Below, one piece after another: positions 21,730-33,900 of a stretch of 64,000 nt of DNA. A program made the position numbers and the translations under genes. Positions within the stretch are counted from its first letter, which is position 1. Every line of letters begins with the position of its first letter. The notes below the pieces were generated by a model. That model saw only the letters and a program-made list of their open reading frames with translations. It searched no databases and was not told where the DNA came from. Source of the DNA: Sisyra terminalis (lineage: Eukaryota; Arthropoda; Insecta; Neuroptera; Sisyridae); NCBI GenBank assembly GCA_958496175.1, contig OY292276.1, positions 54,263,080 to 54,327,079 of the forward strand. The letters run 5' to 3'.

Positions 21730-23900
21730 ATAACACTAAAACGCTGCAATATTTATATTTACTATGCTACTTAGGCGTATTTAAAACTCTAACAATGTTG
21801 TGGGGTAATTATTATTATTTTTTTTTTATTTTCAAATAAATTGCACAATCTGCATAAGGTTGCAATAACTGCATTCAATCCATAGACAATCACATGTAAG
21901 CACTAGTCCCAGTAGATTAGTGCTGTATAAGTACAAAGATTTTTAACAATCAATAGCAACAATAACAATAATAGTAAGTCTTATAGCAATAACAATAATC
22001 ATAAAAACAATCAACAGTAACAATTAGAATGATAATAATAGTCTATAATAACAATATCAATTCTAAAAATAATGTGAAACATTAATATATAAATAATATA
22101 TAAAAATAAAGCTATACAATAAAATAATAATTTGGCAATAAATAGTTAATAGGAATATATGTTTAGTTACAAAATCTATCAGGCAAATCTATTACATTCC
22201 ATTTTTGTAACCTTCTTATCATCTCACTGTTGTCCAATAAGTTTATTGCGAGATGGTTGGAATGATCTTCTAGTTTTGTCAGATATTTTTTACTAACCCT
22301 TTGAATTTCCTCCTTTGCAGATGGCATTTATGTATCTTCATGTATTTTTTTATTGTTTACGTACCATGGAGCACTGATTCTTTGTCGTAGGGTTCTTGAT
22401 TGAAATCTTTGTAGGATTTCAATGTTGGAGTTGGATGTAGTACCCCACAACTGTATCCCATATGTCCATATGGGCTTGAGGATGGCCTTGTACAGAAGAA
22501 GTTTGTTTTCTGTTGATAATGGTGCATTAGATGCCATTAGCCAGTACATTTTTAAGTATTTTTTATTTAAATGTTCTCAAGTTTTTTTGATCTGCACAGC
22601 CCATGTAAGTTTTTGACCTAAGTGCATTCCGAGATATTTTACCGTGTTCTTTTGCGGTAGTTCTGTGCCTTCCATTGTAGCCGGTAAACATATATTTCTG
22701 CGCAGTGTAAACATTATGTGTACAGATTTTGCGTTGTTTATTTTTATTTTCCACTTTCTTGCCCATTTTTCTACTTTGTCCAGGTTATTTTGGAGCTTTA
22801 ACGAAGCTTCATTGGGTTCAACTGCTGCGGTTACGATGGCTGTGTCATCAGCAAATGTTGCCACTAATGCATCTGTTGTATTTGGCATATCGGCTGTGTA
22901 AAGGGAATACAACAGAGGTCCCAGTACGCTACCTTGGGGAACCCCGGCTGTTATTTTCCTGGGAGTCGTTGCTTCCGATTTGTATTTGACTTGAAAGATA
23001 CGGTTTTCCAAGCAGGACGAGATTTGTTAAAATTCTCAGGAAGTTTTTTTTTGATTTTGTACAACAGTCCTAGATGTCACACCTTATCGAATGCCAGAAT
23101 TCAGAATTCAAGAAAAGCCGCAGAACAGTATTGTTTTCTTTTCTGGGCATAGCGAATAGTTTCAACGATTCTGTGAATTTGCTCTAGTGTTGAGTGACCA
23201 TTTCTAAAGCCAAATTGGTGATCTGGTAGGATTTTTTTGTCTTGTATTATTGGGTGTATTCTTTTAAGAAGTAATTTTTCATATACTTTGCTTAAGATTG
23301 GAAGCAGACTTATTGGTCGGTATGAATCAACCTCTTGGGGAGGTTGGGTAATTATTATTGAAATTAAAATTGTACTTATTGAAACAAAATATAATTAGGA
23401 AGCAATAGTTTAAAATAAATTTCGTGAGAAGTTATAAAAGCGTTTGCTAACCAAAGAGGTTAAATGACTAGAGTGAACGTGCTCCATAAACCCCATGTTA
23501 AACTTAAACTTTCATTTCCCCTCAATTTTCCAAGTGATCGTACCCCTTCCACAACATATTTGTACAAAATACATTCTCTCCTCTCTTCGTTAAAACAATT
23601 AGAACAATTTTGTACAAATATGCTGTGGAAGGGGTACGATAACTTGGAAAATTGAGGGGAAATGAAAGTTTAAGTTTAACATGGGGTTTATAGGGCACGT
23701 TCACGTCATTTACCCTCTTTGGTTGGCAAACGCTTTTATTACTTCTCACGAAATTTATTTTAAACTTTTGCTTCCTATTTATATTTTTTTCAATAAGTAC
23801 AATTTTAATTTGAATAATAATTACCCCACAACATTGTTAGAGTTTTAAATACGCTTAAGTAACATAGTAAATATAAATGTTGCATCGTTTTAGTGTTATT
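21730..23900. mobile_element. Long palindromic (foldback-like) element split by a retrotransposon
   Basis: The arms are 21730-21816 plus 23360 to about 23583 at the left, and about 23600-23900 at the right. Without the Jockey insert the element is about 628 bp of near-perfect hairpin with a short loop near 23590. It ends within a few bases of the left edge of the duplicated block carrying gene C. Confidence 0.85.
21817..23345 (-). mobile_element. 5'-truncated Jockey-type non-LTR retrotransposon
   Basis: On the minus strand the fragment starts inside the reverse transcriptase (SYRPISLLPILSKVYEKLL). It continues through AGVPQGSVLGPLLYSLYTAD and TFADDTAIVT (catalytic ADD) at 23011-22577, then IWTYGIQLWGTTSNSNIE at 22549-22328. 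Frameshifts and a stop break the frame. The 3' UTR ends in an A-rich tail at about 21817-21830. GGGTAATTATTATT flanks it on both sides (21803-21816 and 23346-23359), a 14-bp target duplication. The host is the palindrome 21730-23900. Confidence 0.9.
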
Positions 23901-23967
23901 CCAACGTAGTCATGCTTATTATGGAGAATACAAGTAAAGTAAATTTTGGAATCGCTTTTTTACAGAA

Positions 23968-24370
23968 ATGGTTAATGTTATGAAAAAAACTATAAGGTTA
24001 ATTTTTGTAGATAATTGTATGATTTATAATTTTTGTATAAAAAAATTTTATCCCAATACTAATTGTTTCGCTGAAAAATCCAGAAAACACATGGGATCGA
24101 TGAGGACTTTTCAAAATTTCATTATAGGTATTAGTGTCTCTAACGTTCCTGCAAATTTTCAGCCTGTTGGGAATTTATGTAGGGGAATTTTGTCTTCTAT
24201 GCTACATCAATATCTGGATCAATTTAGAGATAAAATGGGTGCTTACTAGGAAAAGTAAGGAAAATATTTTCATCAATATGTTTTGAATGACATTACCAAG
24301 GGTAGTGCAACAGGACTGTAATGGGAGATTACTTTTGGGGTTTAATACGAAAAATTCAATACTAACTTAA
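23968..24370 (+). pseudogene. Decayed transposon-associated coding remnant, copy 2
   Basis: A 93-codon open frame (23968-24249) includes SNVPANFQPVGNLCRGILSS and LHQYLDQFRDKMG. After the stop, degraded FHQY and DYFWG-like stretches follow in line. It duplicated together with gene C, so it is a passenger and not an independent gene. Confidence 0.45.
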
Positions 24371-25154
24371 GAAAATCACTAAAAATTTGATTTTTCATTA
24401 TTTTCCTACTTCATCCAATTATCAATATTCTGAAATTAAAAAGACTTTGATGTTCAGCAAAAACGTTTTTATTGTAAAAAAGCGACTTTTTTCAAAAATT
24501 TGAAAAGCTGCTTTAGCTTATACAAATGCCAAAATTGATGAAAAAAAATTTCCCCCTTGTAAGCAACATAGGAAAAACTATAATTTTATATTCAGAAGTC
24601 AGATTATTTTACGTAATATTTACGTAACTCATGGCTTAAACATTGCGAAATTTTGCAAAATTTGCAATTAAATTATGAAAACTATTAAGCACAGTTGAAG
24701 TAATTTTTAATTGATTATTTACCTTAATCTTGTAATAATCGATTTTGATATGGCGGCAATGAAACTTAATACACCAGGTAGTTTGGTAAGAAATGTATTG
24801 AAAGTTTTGCCAAATATTTGCTAATCACAAATTCACTATATTTTTCGTGTAATTTTTATCGTGTGATTGATTTGATTTTTCTTTTCGTGGTTTTACTCGT
24901 TCCTCTTGTGCTACTTCTAGCATCAATTTCGCGATTTAATCGATCTGGGATTTCAAATCCCCCGTAACTTATCTTGGACATTATTAATTTTCCTATTGTA
25001 GTGTTCTTGTGGTCTATCCTATTTTCTGTCCTTATTTTTATATCTAAAGAAATATATTTCGAAATACTAGAGAATCAAACGATATTCTCAGGAATACGGT
25101 CAAAAACAGAAACATTGATTAGAACCTTAATATTCGTGGATTTGATTTGAAAAA

Positions 25155-26126
25155 ATGCGTTTATTTATCATTTTCGTATTATTTGGATGTGAGTATTGCA
25201 TAAATGAAAATTTATTATAAAAATTTATATTTGAATTGAGTTTCAGGTACCAACTCGGCAAAGTTAAATAAGGGCTACAGAATCCTTGACGGATTCCCGG
25301 TTGATATCAAGAAGGCTCCATTTTACGTACAAATTGTTCGAAGAAATATTGGAATGGGTGGTGGCTCTATTATAAGTTCATTAGTTATTCTAACAGCAGC
25401 GCATTGTTTTGATTATCTTCAAAAGGGTGAGAGAATGATAATTTTCCATAGTTCCGATAAAAGCATGAAGGGTCAATCTATCGAGATGAAAGATTATTCT
25501 ATTCATCAAAAATATGATAACTATAGTGAAAATGGTTACGACGTTGCTGTGTTATCTGTAAGCATATCCCAATTCGCTGCTTTTGTCTAAAAACTTTGCG
25601 TTAAACTTTCATTGAACACTTAGCTAAAGAAACCATTACCATTAAAACCAGGCCTATGTGCTCCAATTAAGTTGGCAAATCCAAAAAAAATAAAAATAAA
25701 ACCAGGTGACTTAGTACTTATCGTTGGAATGGGATATCAGGTTAGCAAAGCATCAACAAATTATTATTGAAACGCCAAATTTGTGACAGTTAAATCAATT
25801 GGTTTCAGTCAATGGACGGGGTTCCTTCACAAAAACTATTGGGTCTTGAAGTTCCAGTTGTGTCGGAAGAAGGATGCAAGAACTTTGTGTTGAGTAAAAA
25901 GGGACGGTGGAACCCGACACAATTATGTCTGGGATACACATCGATGACAGGATATGACACTTGCCAAGGCGATTCTGGAGGACCAGCGGTCTATAATAAC
26001 GTGCAAGTTGGTATTGTTTCTTGGGGAACTGGATGTGGTTTGGGTTATCCTGGCGTATACGCACAAGTCAGTGCAGTATACTCATGGATAATGGACGAAA
26101 TGAAAAAACTTGAATCACCAAAATAA
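25155..26126 (+). CDS. Divergent trypsin-like serine protease C (4 exons)
   Basis: Exons 25155-25188, 25247-25557, 25624-25740 and 25809-26126 join in frame (introns 58, 66 and 68 bp) to give 259 residues. Signal peptide about 1-15; activation after Arg23 before ILDG. Triad His64, Asp110, Ser210; S1 Asp204 (DTCQGDSGG). Cys42 is Gly (MGGGS) while Cys58 is kept. Against B it has three extra residues before the catalytic Asp (a region with NYSENG) and a shorter C-terminus ending ESPK. All splice sites and the triad are intact, so both duplicates look functional. Substrate and tissue cannot be read from the sequence. Confidence 0.85.
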
Positions 26127-26304
26127 AATATGGTACTATAAACCAAAAGGAAGAGAAATTATTATTGTTAGTATCTATGACAATATATTGGGGAATCGGG
26201 AAATTAGGGTCGTTTCTAAATTTAAAAGACAATCAATCGCCATTTATTGGCTCTTGAGTTATTTCAAAGTTGTACTGAAACCATTTTGTTATAAAAGTGA
26301 TAAA

Positions 26305-28144
26305 TGACGATATTTTTTTTTTATTCTTATTTTGATAAAAATTGAACACTAGATTTTTTTCTTTTGGGATCAATTATTTTGATCTTGAAAGTAACCATCT
26401 TAAGAGTAAATATAGAAAAACAAAAAAAGTAATAAAAATTTTTTTTTATGTTTCCTTAGACTTACAATTATGAAAATAATATATGTTTGGCTCCTATATG
26501 TGGCCTATTTTTTATTGAAGTTTTGTGAAAAAAAAGTTGGTGAAACACTTCGAAAAAACATAAAACCGAGGTATGCTATTAGGCGTAAATCACATTTTTT
26601 TTTCAAGGTGTTGCACCTACTATTTTTTCACGCAATTTTTATGAGTTATAGTGGTCATGTAGAAGCATAAAATATATTTTTTTCGTGATTGTCATTTATA
26701 GAGAACACAAAAAAAAAAAAATTATTTGTTTTTTGGATTTTTTTGTATAATTTTTTTTTTTAAATTCCAAAAAAATATATGATATACTCTGTAAAATAAT
26801 CTAAAGCCTCGCGTTAGTTTCACTTCTCTAGCTTAAATAGTTTTTGAGATATATAACTTTAAAACATAGCCATGCGGGGGGACATTTGTGTCCATATCTC
26901 AAGGTCAAAGAGGAATTTGGTCGCGAAAAGTATATAAAATGTGTTTGTATATCAAGCCGATATTTTAGCATAAGTTTCGACATAGGTTCCTATTTGGGGG
27001 CCAACTCGCCATATGGATCCTGCTAGACCCTTTGTGATAATTTTCGATTTCAGACTTTTATTAACTTTCATAATCAGACTTTTATTTTTTGGTTCATTAA
27101 TCAATCTTTTCTCTAAATCTTTATAAGAGAAATTTAAATTTTTTATTTTGTTTAATATTATACGCTTTCAACAGTTTTATACGACATTAATATAACGTTA
27201 CAAATTATTCATGCATATTTTATTGTTCAAAATCCACAAAATTTCCCAGTAATCAATTACTTAATTTCATATCAGTGATTAATTTTTTGCGTATCGCTGA
27301 AAAATTGCAAATATCTAAATGAAAAATTTACCATTACATCATTAAGACTACTATGCAATACAAAAATATTATTAACTTATTTTTCATAATAGTTTCGCAA
27401 TTAATTTTCATGGTGCTAATGAAATTCAATATATTTACCGAAACCTTAATCTTACTCGTTATTTTAGAAGAAATATGTGATCAAAACTTCACCATATTTG
27501 GTATTAATTTTTTTGAGATTTCGCCTCTATGAGCTAAAAGCTCATTCTTCGAATTTGGTATTTGTCAATGATCTTTTAAATTGATCTTTAGGTAGTATAT
27601 TGGTGGTGCAATAAGCTGCAGAAATTGGATCATTTTCTGGATATTCAACTATTCTTATTACTCCTCCTAAAATTAACCTACAGTTTTATATTTAGCACCA
27701 ATGGTTCAAATTTTAAACTTGATTAAATATTTTTTTCTGCAGAAGAATACATCTTTTACATTAAGAGTTGATTTGAAATAAACTTTAGCTTTTGCTCCGG
27801 AACCATAAGTCGTTGTTATTTAAACACCAATTTAAAAGCAATTTTCTGTTATTTAAGCTTAGAACTAAATGCATTGGGTTCTAAAAAGTAAGTTTTTTGA
27901 TATTGGAACGTGACGTCTCAAAACTGTATTGAGATGGCGTTATTCGTTCTTTTAATTTCTTTTGGAAATAAATAATCACTTTCACACTTAACAATCACTT
28001 TTTTATTACACTTGTATACACTTTTTGTTACACAATTACACTTGCCAAAACAATCACTTAAATGACAATAACCACTTTTAAATCGACATCGCAATAAAAA
28101 TCGCTTTGTTGTAACGGAAATTCAAGATGAACTTTGATACAGAA
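26305..28144. other. Gene-poor AT-rich DNA
   Basis: No convincing gene. 26780-27030 looks like dispersed-repeat text. 27950-28144 read on the minus strand is an A-rich leader-like stretch downstream of the promoter at 28145-28210. Confidence 0.4.
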
Positions 28145-28210
28145 CTGTCAACTGTCTTGAACTGAGCGCCTTATATACCCGCAACCCAACATTCTAGAAT
28201 GTATTCCATT
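28145..28210 (-). promoter_or_regulatory. Orphan heat-shock-type promoter
   Basis: TTCTAGAA (an inverted pair of heat-shock element units) at 28192-28199 and a further TTC nearby. TATATAA lies on the minus strand at 28177-28171, about 14 bp away, with a predicted start near 28145. The following A-rich stretch looks like an hsp70-type leader, but no Hsp70 or other coding sequence follows. Confidence 0.45.
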
Positions 28211-29415
28211 GTTCGTTAATGTTCCATCACTTACTAGATGTTTCTTGAACAATCTATATGTGCATTCGCATGGGTGTGAGAGAGAAAGAAGTCACTCAGC
28301 CAATCGCGTACCGGAATGGCACAAAGAGAAAGACAGACTTTTTCCTTTTCTGTTACAATATAATGCAATCTTCAGGAGTAGAAACCAGTATAAATTTTGG
28401 TACCTAAGAGTTCATAGCTGAAGCTTTGTCTTTTCAGTTTTTCCAGCGACCAAGAGTTTTAATTAGAAGAACCATAAAATAGAACCATTAAAACTTAGAA
28501 GTTTTATAAACATAAAACGTAGATTTTCAGCATTCAGCTTACTCTACTGTACTATTTTCAATGTAATTCTAAATCCTACGTTCTGCACTTTCATAGGATT
28601 GGGAAAGTGGAATATTGGTGAAACTAATAAAAAAGCAAACAATTTTTGATTTAGTAGTAGAAATAATGAATTGTCATTTTGGATTTTGGTTGAGGAAGTA
28701 TATTAAGGAGGTATTCTACTCCAGAGGCCCGAATTTCGAGCGTTTTTTGGCGATTGATAAAAAAAAGCAATTGATATTTTTACTGTCCATTTTTTTATCA
28801 TTTGTTTATTTATATTTAAAGATTACACAAAATAAATTTCAAAAAAAAAAAAAAATTCCTTCGTGTTATGTGTCTTTGAAGTAGAGGGAAAAAAAAAAGG
28901 TTGTGTCCTCGTATTCATAATTTCTACCCTTATGGTCATCTGAAAAATAAAACAATGGTTAATTCTTAATTAGTACGAATGTCGTTATCGTAAGAAGTGG
29001 CAAAACTGAAAAAAAAAATTTTTTTCATAAAATGGCGGCTATTGAAAATAAAGGTCGTTTTTTTCACCAATTTTTTAACTTTATCAAATTTTTTAAAAAT
29101 ATTACAAATTTCAAATTTTCATTTTTTGTCGCTTCATACGATAGAGAGATATTGAAAGAATATTCATGCCAAATTTCAATTAAATCGGTTGATTAGAACT
29201 TGAGATATTGTGGACACTGCATCGAAAAAAATAGTTTCGAGAAAAACGCATTTAAAGTTTTACGTTAAGTTTCAGGCAGCGTAATTGATAGAATAGTATG
29301 TATTACTTACATTCTCTTAATCAGCCATCCCAGCTTCATACAAAACCGCTATAACTTCGGAAATAATTTGAATTTTGAAAAATCCTTTTAGGAGGATATT
29401 TTTGAATATCTAAAC

Positions 29416-29787
29416 CAGTGATTCCCAAAGTGGTCTATATCGACTCCTAGGGGTCTATGACAACCTGCAAGGGGTCTACGTCAGCGAAAAAAAATTTGGG
29501 GGTCCATGAAATGAAAATGGGGGTCCACGATAGTGGACCTCAACACATACACTGATAGTACCTATTTACTTACATCATACTATCTTATAATATCAAGACA
29601 TATACATTATTTATAAAAGTACCTATGAAGTTATTAAAGTACCTATGTTTTTACTTTAAGGTTTTAATACTAAACTTCACTGCAGTTAGAAATTTACAGG
29701 AAATCAATATCAGGTAAGTAGGGGGTCTACCCAACACGGAAAAACATGGCAAGGGGTCTACGACACAAAAAAGTTTGGGGAACTCTG
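29416..29787. mobile_element. hAT-like MITE with 8-bp target duplication
   Basis: A 372-bp element beginning CAGTGATTCCCAAAG and ending with the reverse complement of CAGAGTTCCCCAAAC. It is flanked by ATCTAAAC on both sides (29408-29415 and 29788-29795). No coding content; interior rich in GGGGTCTA-type words. Confidence 0.8.
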
Positions 29788-29999
29788 ATCTAAACTATCG
29801 GATTATGAAAAAAAAAATTTTTTTGATTTTTCCAAATTTCTAGAGTAGAATAACCCCTTAAGAAAAGAATCATGAATCTTTTATTATGTAATTTGACCTG
29901 TCAATATTGCAAAATAAATGACATATTAATTTTGGAACTGAAAGTTCAATTTTTGAGTCCAGTTTTGTTGTATAGAAGGAAGAAAAAAGACTTAGACAA

Positions 30000-30300
30000 A
30001 AAATTTGCGTCGCATTTCAGCGTTAGCTTTGGGATCGATTCATCGTAATGATGACACATCGTGGACGAATCGTGGTGGAGACAGCAGGCCATCAATCAGC
30101 GGAAATCTCAGCGGAGGCTCCGAAGCATCGATCTCCGTTGTAGGTAGAAGTTTGCCCCACAATCAATGATCGCAAAGCGAAAAGACCACTTCGATTGATG
30201 CACTGATTGTGCATGCATTAATGATTAAGATGATGCACAATGAATGCACATAATGCATAACATTATGCATCTATATCCATGCCCCATATTACCATTAACG
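30000..30300. promoter_or_regulatory. Possible regulatory segment with homeodomain/POU-like words
   Basis: More GC than its surroundings. Clusters of ATGCAT/ATGCATAA words and ATTAATGATTAA, including the near-palindrome ATGCATAACATTATGCAT at 30252-30269. Enhancer function is only inference. Confidence 0.25.
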
Positions 30301-31061
30301 TAATACGGATCGAGTCGTCCTGATCGATCGATCGCATTAACAGAGTGCAACGGTTTTAAATCTCTTAATCATTTATTAAATGCGACGACGTAATTCATTT
30401 ATTTCATTTGGAATGATCTACGTAAATATCCTCACGCATACACTGCACTAGAACATACATATGTGCACAATCTAAAGTAGCATAGCATTCAAGTGGCTCT
30501 CGATATCGAATAAATAATTCTTATCGATAAACCATCAATGGAAAAATAATGAATGTAAACAGAGAATGTTTCGAGATTATTTCTGTTCGTATATGAAAAT
30601 AAAAACGGCAGAAATCGGAAGGGAAACAAGTGATCAATAGAAATTTCCAAATTCATGGAATTTTGCGCTGTTAATCCTGGAAACAAAAGGTGTTGAGTTT
30701 TATGAAGGATAATCATCACAATAATTGCAATAATTTTCATTACAAAGAATTTAATTATCTGAATGTATTCAAATTGATTGATCCCACTTTTTGAGTGTCT
30801 CATACTTTCAGATTATAAAGGTGGAATGAACTAAGATATAAAAAATATCTACATTACCGTCGTTATCTCGAAGTGCAAGGCACGAAGGATAGTTGTAATC
30901 ACTGACAAAACATAAAGCAATTTGGGTTATTAATTTTTTTTTGTGGACTATTATGTAATTTGCACCAGTTCAGCAATTTGCTGCTATATTATGATGGTGA
31001 TAACAGGCAATTGATCTTTAGCGGCGTTTAAGTAGCTGGAGAAGTCGAAGTTCATTCCCCT

Positions 31062-31885
31062 GTCTTTTTTTATTTTTTATTTGTTGGTTGTTTTTGATCT
31101 TGTGGTCAAGTAACTGCTATTTCTTGGAGCTCTTGAGGGAGTTTCCGCTTCAGCCTTCTTTGGTTTATAGTTTCCCCCAAGCATAGTTCTACTGTACTAG
31201 GAGAATTTTCTAGACCGTTAAGGAAATTCCTTGTGAGTTGGATTAGAAAGTCTTTTATGTATGGGATGTTCATTTCGTGATGAATTTGGTTGTTTCTCAC
31301 ATACCATGGAGCTTTAGTGATGATTCTCAAGACTCTATTTTGGAACACCTGCAGATCATTGTGGTTTTTCTTTGAGGATGGAAGCCAGACTGCGCAAGAG
31401 TATGTGAGAAGTGGTCTAATGACTGATTTTTTATCATCATGGAACATTCCATTCTTAGAAGAGACCTTCTGTTGATTAGTGGGTGTAGTTGGATGAGTCG
31501 AGTGTTGGCTTCAATGATTTTTCTTGAGATGTAGCTTTGCCATGTTAATTTTGAGCCCAGAAGTATGCCCAAATATTAAACAGGCGTTTTTTCTCACTCT
31601 ACGGAATTTCCATGTGGTCCAGCACGATAAGCTCCAGTTGATTGGAGAAACGTCTTAGAAAGAAAATTTTGACGACGCTTTTAGATGGATTTATAAAAAT
31701 TTTCCATGTACTGAACCAGGAAGATAAGTGGTTGATAGACTGCTGGGTTTTCTGAACGGCCCTTTGAAGATCATTGTCCAGGTTGATGAGGGCGATATCA
31801 TCCGCGTACATTGATGTTATACAGTGGCCTAGTGACGGAAAGTCCGTAAGGAAGAGATTGAAAAGGATTGAACCCAATACTGATG
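31062..31885 (-). pseudogene. Dead Jockey-type retrotransposon fragment
   Basis: Minus-strand frames: 31877-31599 with SILFNLFLTDFP and MYADDIALINLDNDLQ (catalytic ADD); 31572-31327 with LGSKLTWQSYI; 31447-31106 with RPLLTYSCAVWLPSS and APWYVRNNQIHHE. The frames overlap and are broken by indels. T-rich sequence at 31062-31095 fits the poly(A) end. The 5' part is missing. Confidence 0.75.
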
Positions 31886-32594
31886 AAAAATGAAAGTCTT
31901 CTTTAAGTTTTAGTTATTGTCAGTGGAGGTTCAATAGTTTTAATAAATTTTATATCTAAACTAAGAACTATTCTCATTTATGGATATCATTGATATCAAT
32001 TTACACGAATCATTTACTCGAACGTAGTCTGTAATGAAACTTTTATTAGGTAAAATATGAAATTTTCAAATAATAAAATTTTTCATCTAATGTATGATAG
32101 ATCATTGTTAGAAGTAGCACTTAAGAAACAAGTCGAAGAGATCAAATCTTATCAAATAAGTAGAAATGCAACATGGCTCATAAAAACATCGATGCTAGAA
32201 TATCGATATTTTTAAAAGTGAAAAATCGATGTTAAAAAAATTGAAGTTTCTGATCGATACATCGATTTGTTTTCAATAGTTTTTACCCACAATTTTAATA
32301 TACGATATCGTAAAATTGTATACTCCGTCAGTTCATAATGATATTTTTCATATCAAATCAATACATTTATTTATTGTCATGATCATTTCTTAGCTATCAC
32401 AGCATTAGATCCAAAATAATATTCCATGCAGAAATGGACGGACCACAGAGATTATAGCCGATGTTATTGGTGCCAGACAAGTCTAGACATATTTATACAA
32501 CTATCTAGTCTAAAGTTGTGCAATCTGATTTAGGTGCTCGACTAATATAGATGCGTTTTCATAGCACTGCTTTTGTAACCATGGAAGGTGCAAC

Positions 32595-33900
32595 AAAATT
32601 TCAAAGTGCAATAATTTTCTTTTGGTGGAAAGAAGGTGTAGACATCAGAAATTATTTAGTGTTTGCAAGGAGTATTTGGTGAGTCTGCAGAAATCAAAAG
32701 TATTGTTTATTGGATCAGTCGGGGTGGTCAGTGGGTGCCCAATCACGTTGGTAAATGAAAGAAATATAACTTTCGTCGAAGATCTATTGAAAGAGGGCAG
32801 ACGAATAAACATTCGAAAGGTACACGACAAGTTCATGACCTCATGCATGATTGTTTGGGCATTTTTATGGTTTTGGAACGCTGGGTGTCGAAGCTGTTAA
32901 GACCAGAATCGAAAGTCAATAGGTCTGATACTTGTCATCAACTTCAAGATCAGTTATCTTCAGTTACCTCGTTATGGTGATGAATTTTGGCAGCAAATAA
33001 TAACCACTGGCGAAACGGGAATTCCTTATTTTAATCCTGAGACCAAAAGTCAGTCCAAAGAATGGTGCAAATCAAAAGAAGGGGCGTGCAATTTCGTCTG
33101 TTGTAAAGAAAATGCTTACTGTATATAGGTCTGATACTTGTTATCAACTTCAAAATCTGTTACCTCGTTATGGTGATAAATTTTGGCAATGAATAATAAC
33201 CCCTAATTAAACGTGGATTCTTAATTTCAAGCCTGAGACCAAAAGTTAATCCAAAGAATGGCGCAAATCGAAAGAAGGGCCTCCATTTAAAATAGCGATC
33301 AGGGAATTTTTTTAACTATTACCCCAAAGTATTTTTGCGTATGTCAATATTACCCCCCCCCATTCTGAAAAGAAAAGAACCAATGTAAATTTTAAGTTAT
33401 CATTATTTATTGAATTCCCTATGACTCAAAAAAAAAAACATTTTTACCTCATTTGTGGTAATTTACCCCGGTTCCCCGACCACTGATTTAAAAGGTAATG
33501 CTTACTGTGTTCTGGGACTACAAAAGGATAATTATTTATGGTTTTTTCGGCGAAAGGTACCAAAATTAACGCAGAATATTATTCGAATTTATTATTTGGA
33601 CCACTGTGACTGGAACTTGTCAAAAAACGACCTGGAAAGTTGCATAAGCATCCGTTATTGCAACAGGATAGTGCAAGACCTTACTCCGCAAGAAAAACGA
33701 ATAATGTTTTGAATTATTTTTTGATGGGAATTATTTCTGCAGCGTTCTTATTCCCTGGATCCTGCACCCAGTGATTATCATCTGTTCCCTGATTTGAAAA
33801 AAAGCCTTACAAGATATTCGATTTGAAAGTTTAACCGACGAAAAACGTCCCACAAATAGGACACTGATGGAAACACCGAAAAAGTACTTTGCCAGCTTAA
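32595..33900 (+). pseudogene. Dead mariner-type transposon
   Basis: Pieces of a mariner transposase in several frames, in order: an HTH-like ERNITFVEDLLKEGRRINIR; a degraded first catalytic block (TTGETGIPYFNPETKSQSKEW, where TGDETW is expected); VMLTVFWDYK; HPLLQQDSARPYSARKT (second catalytic Asp block); and LDPAPSDYHLFPDLKKSL. A 206-bp internal tandem duplication (32921 and 33127) and many frameshifts make it nonfunctional. Terminal inverted repeats were not located. Confidence 0.7.

Larger units (their letters stand above)
23904..26304 (+). repeat. Segmental duplication, copy 2 (contains gene C)
   Basis: Partner of 18104-20540, offset about 5.75 kb. The match is lost after AAAAGTGAT at 26304. 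Confidence 0.9.

Noticed and set aside
22422..23152. Several plus-strand open frames between 22422 and 23152
   Set aside because: They are antisense to the Jockey reverse transcriptase on the minus strand.
26470..26670. 66-residue open frame after gene C
   Set aside because: No motif, AT-driven composition and no promoter or polyadenylation context.
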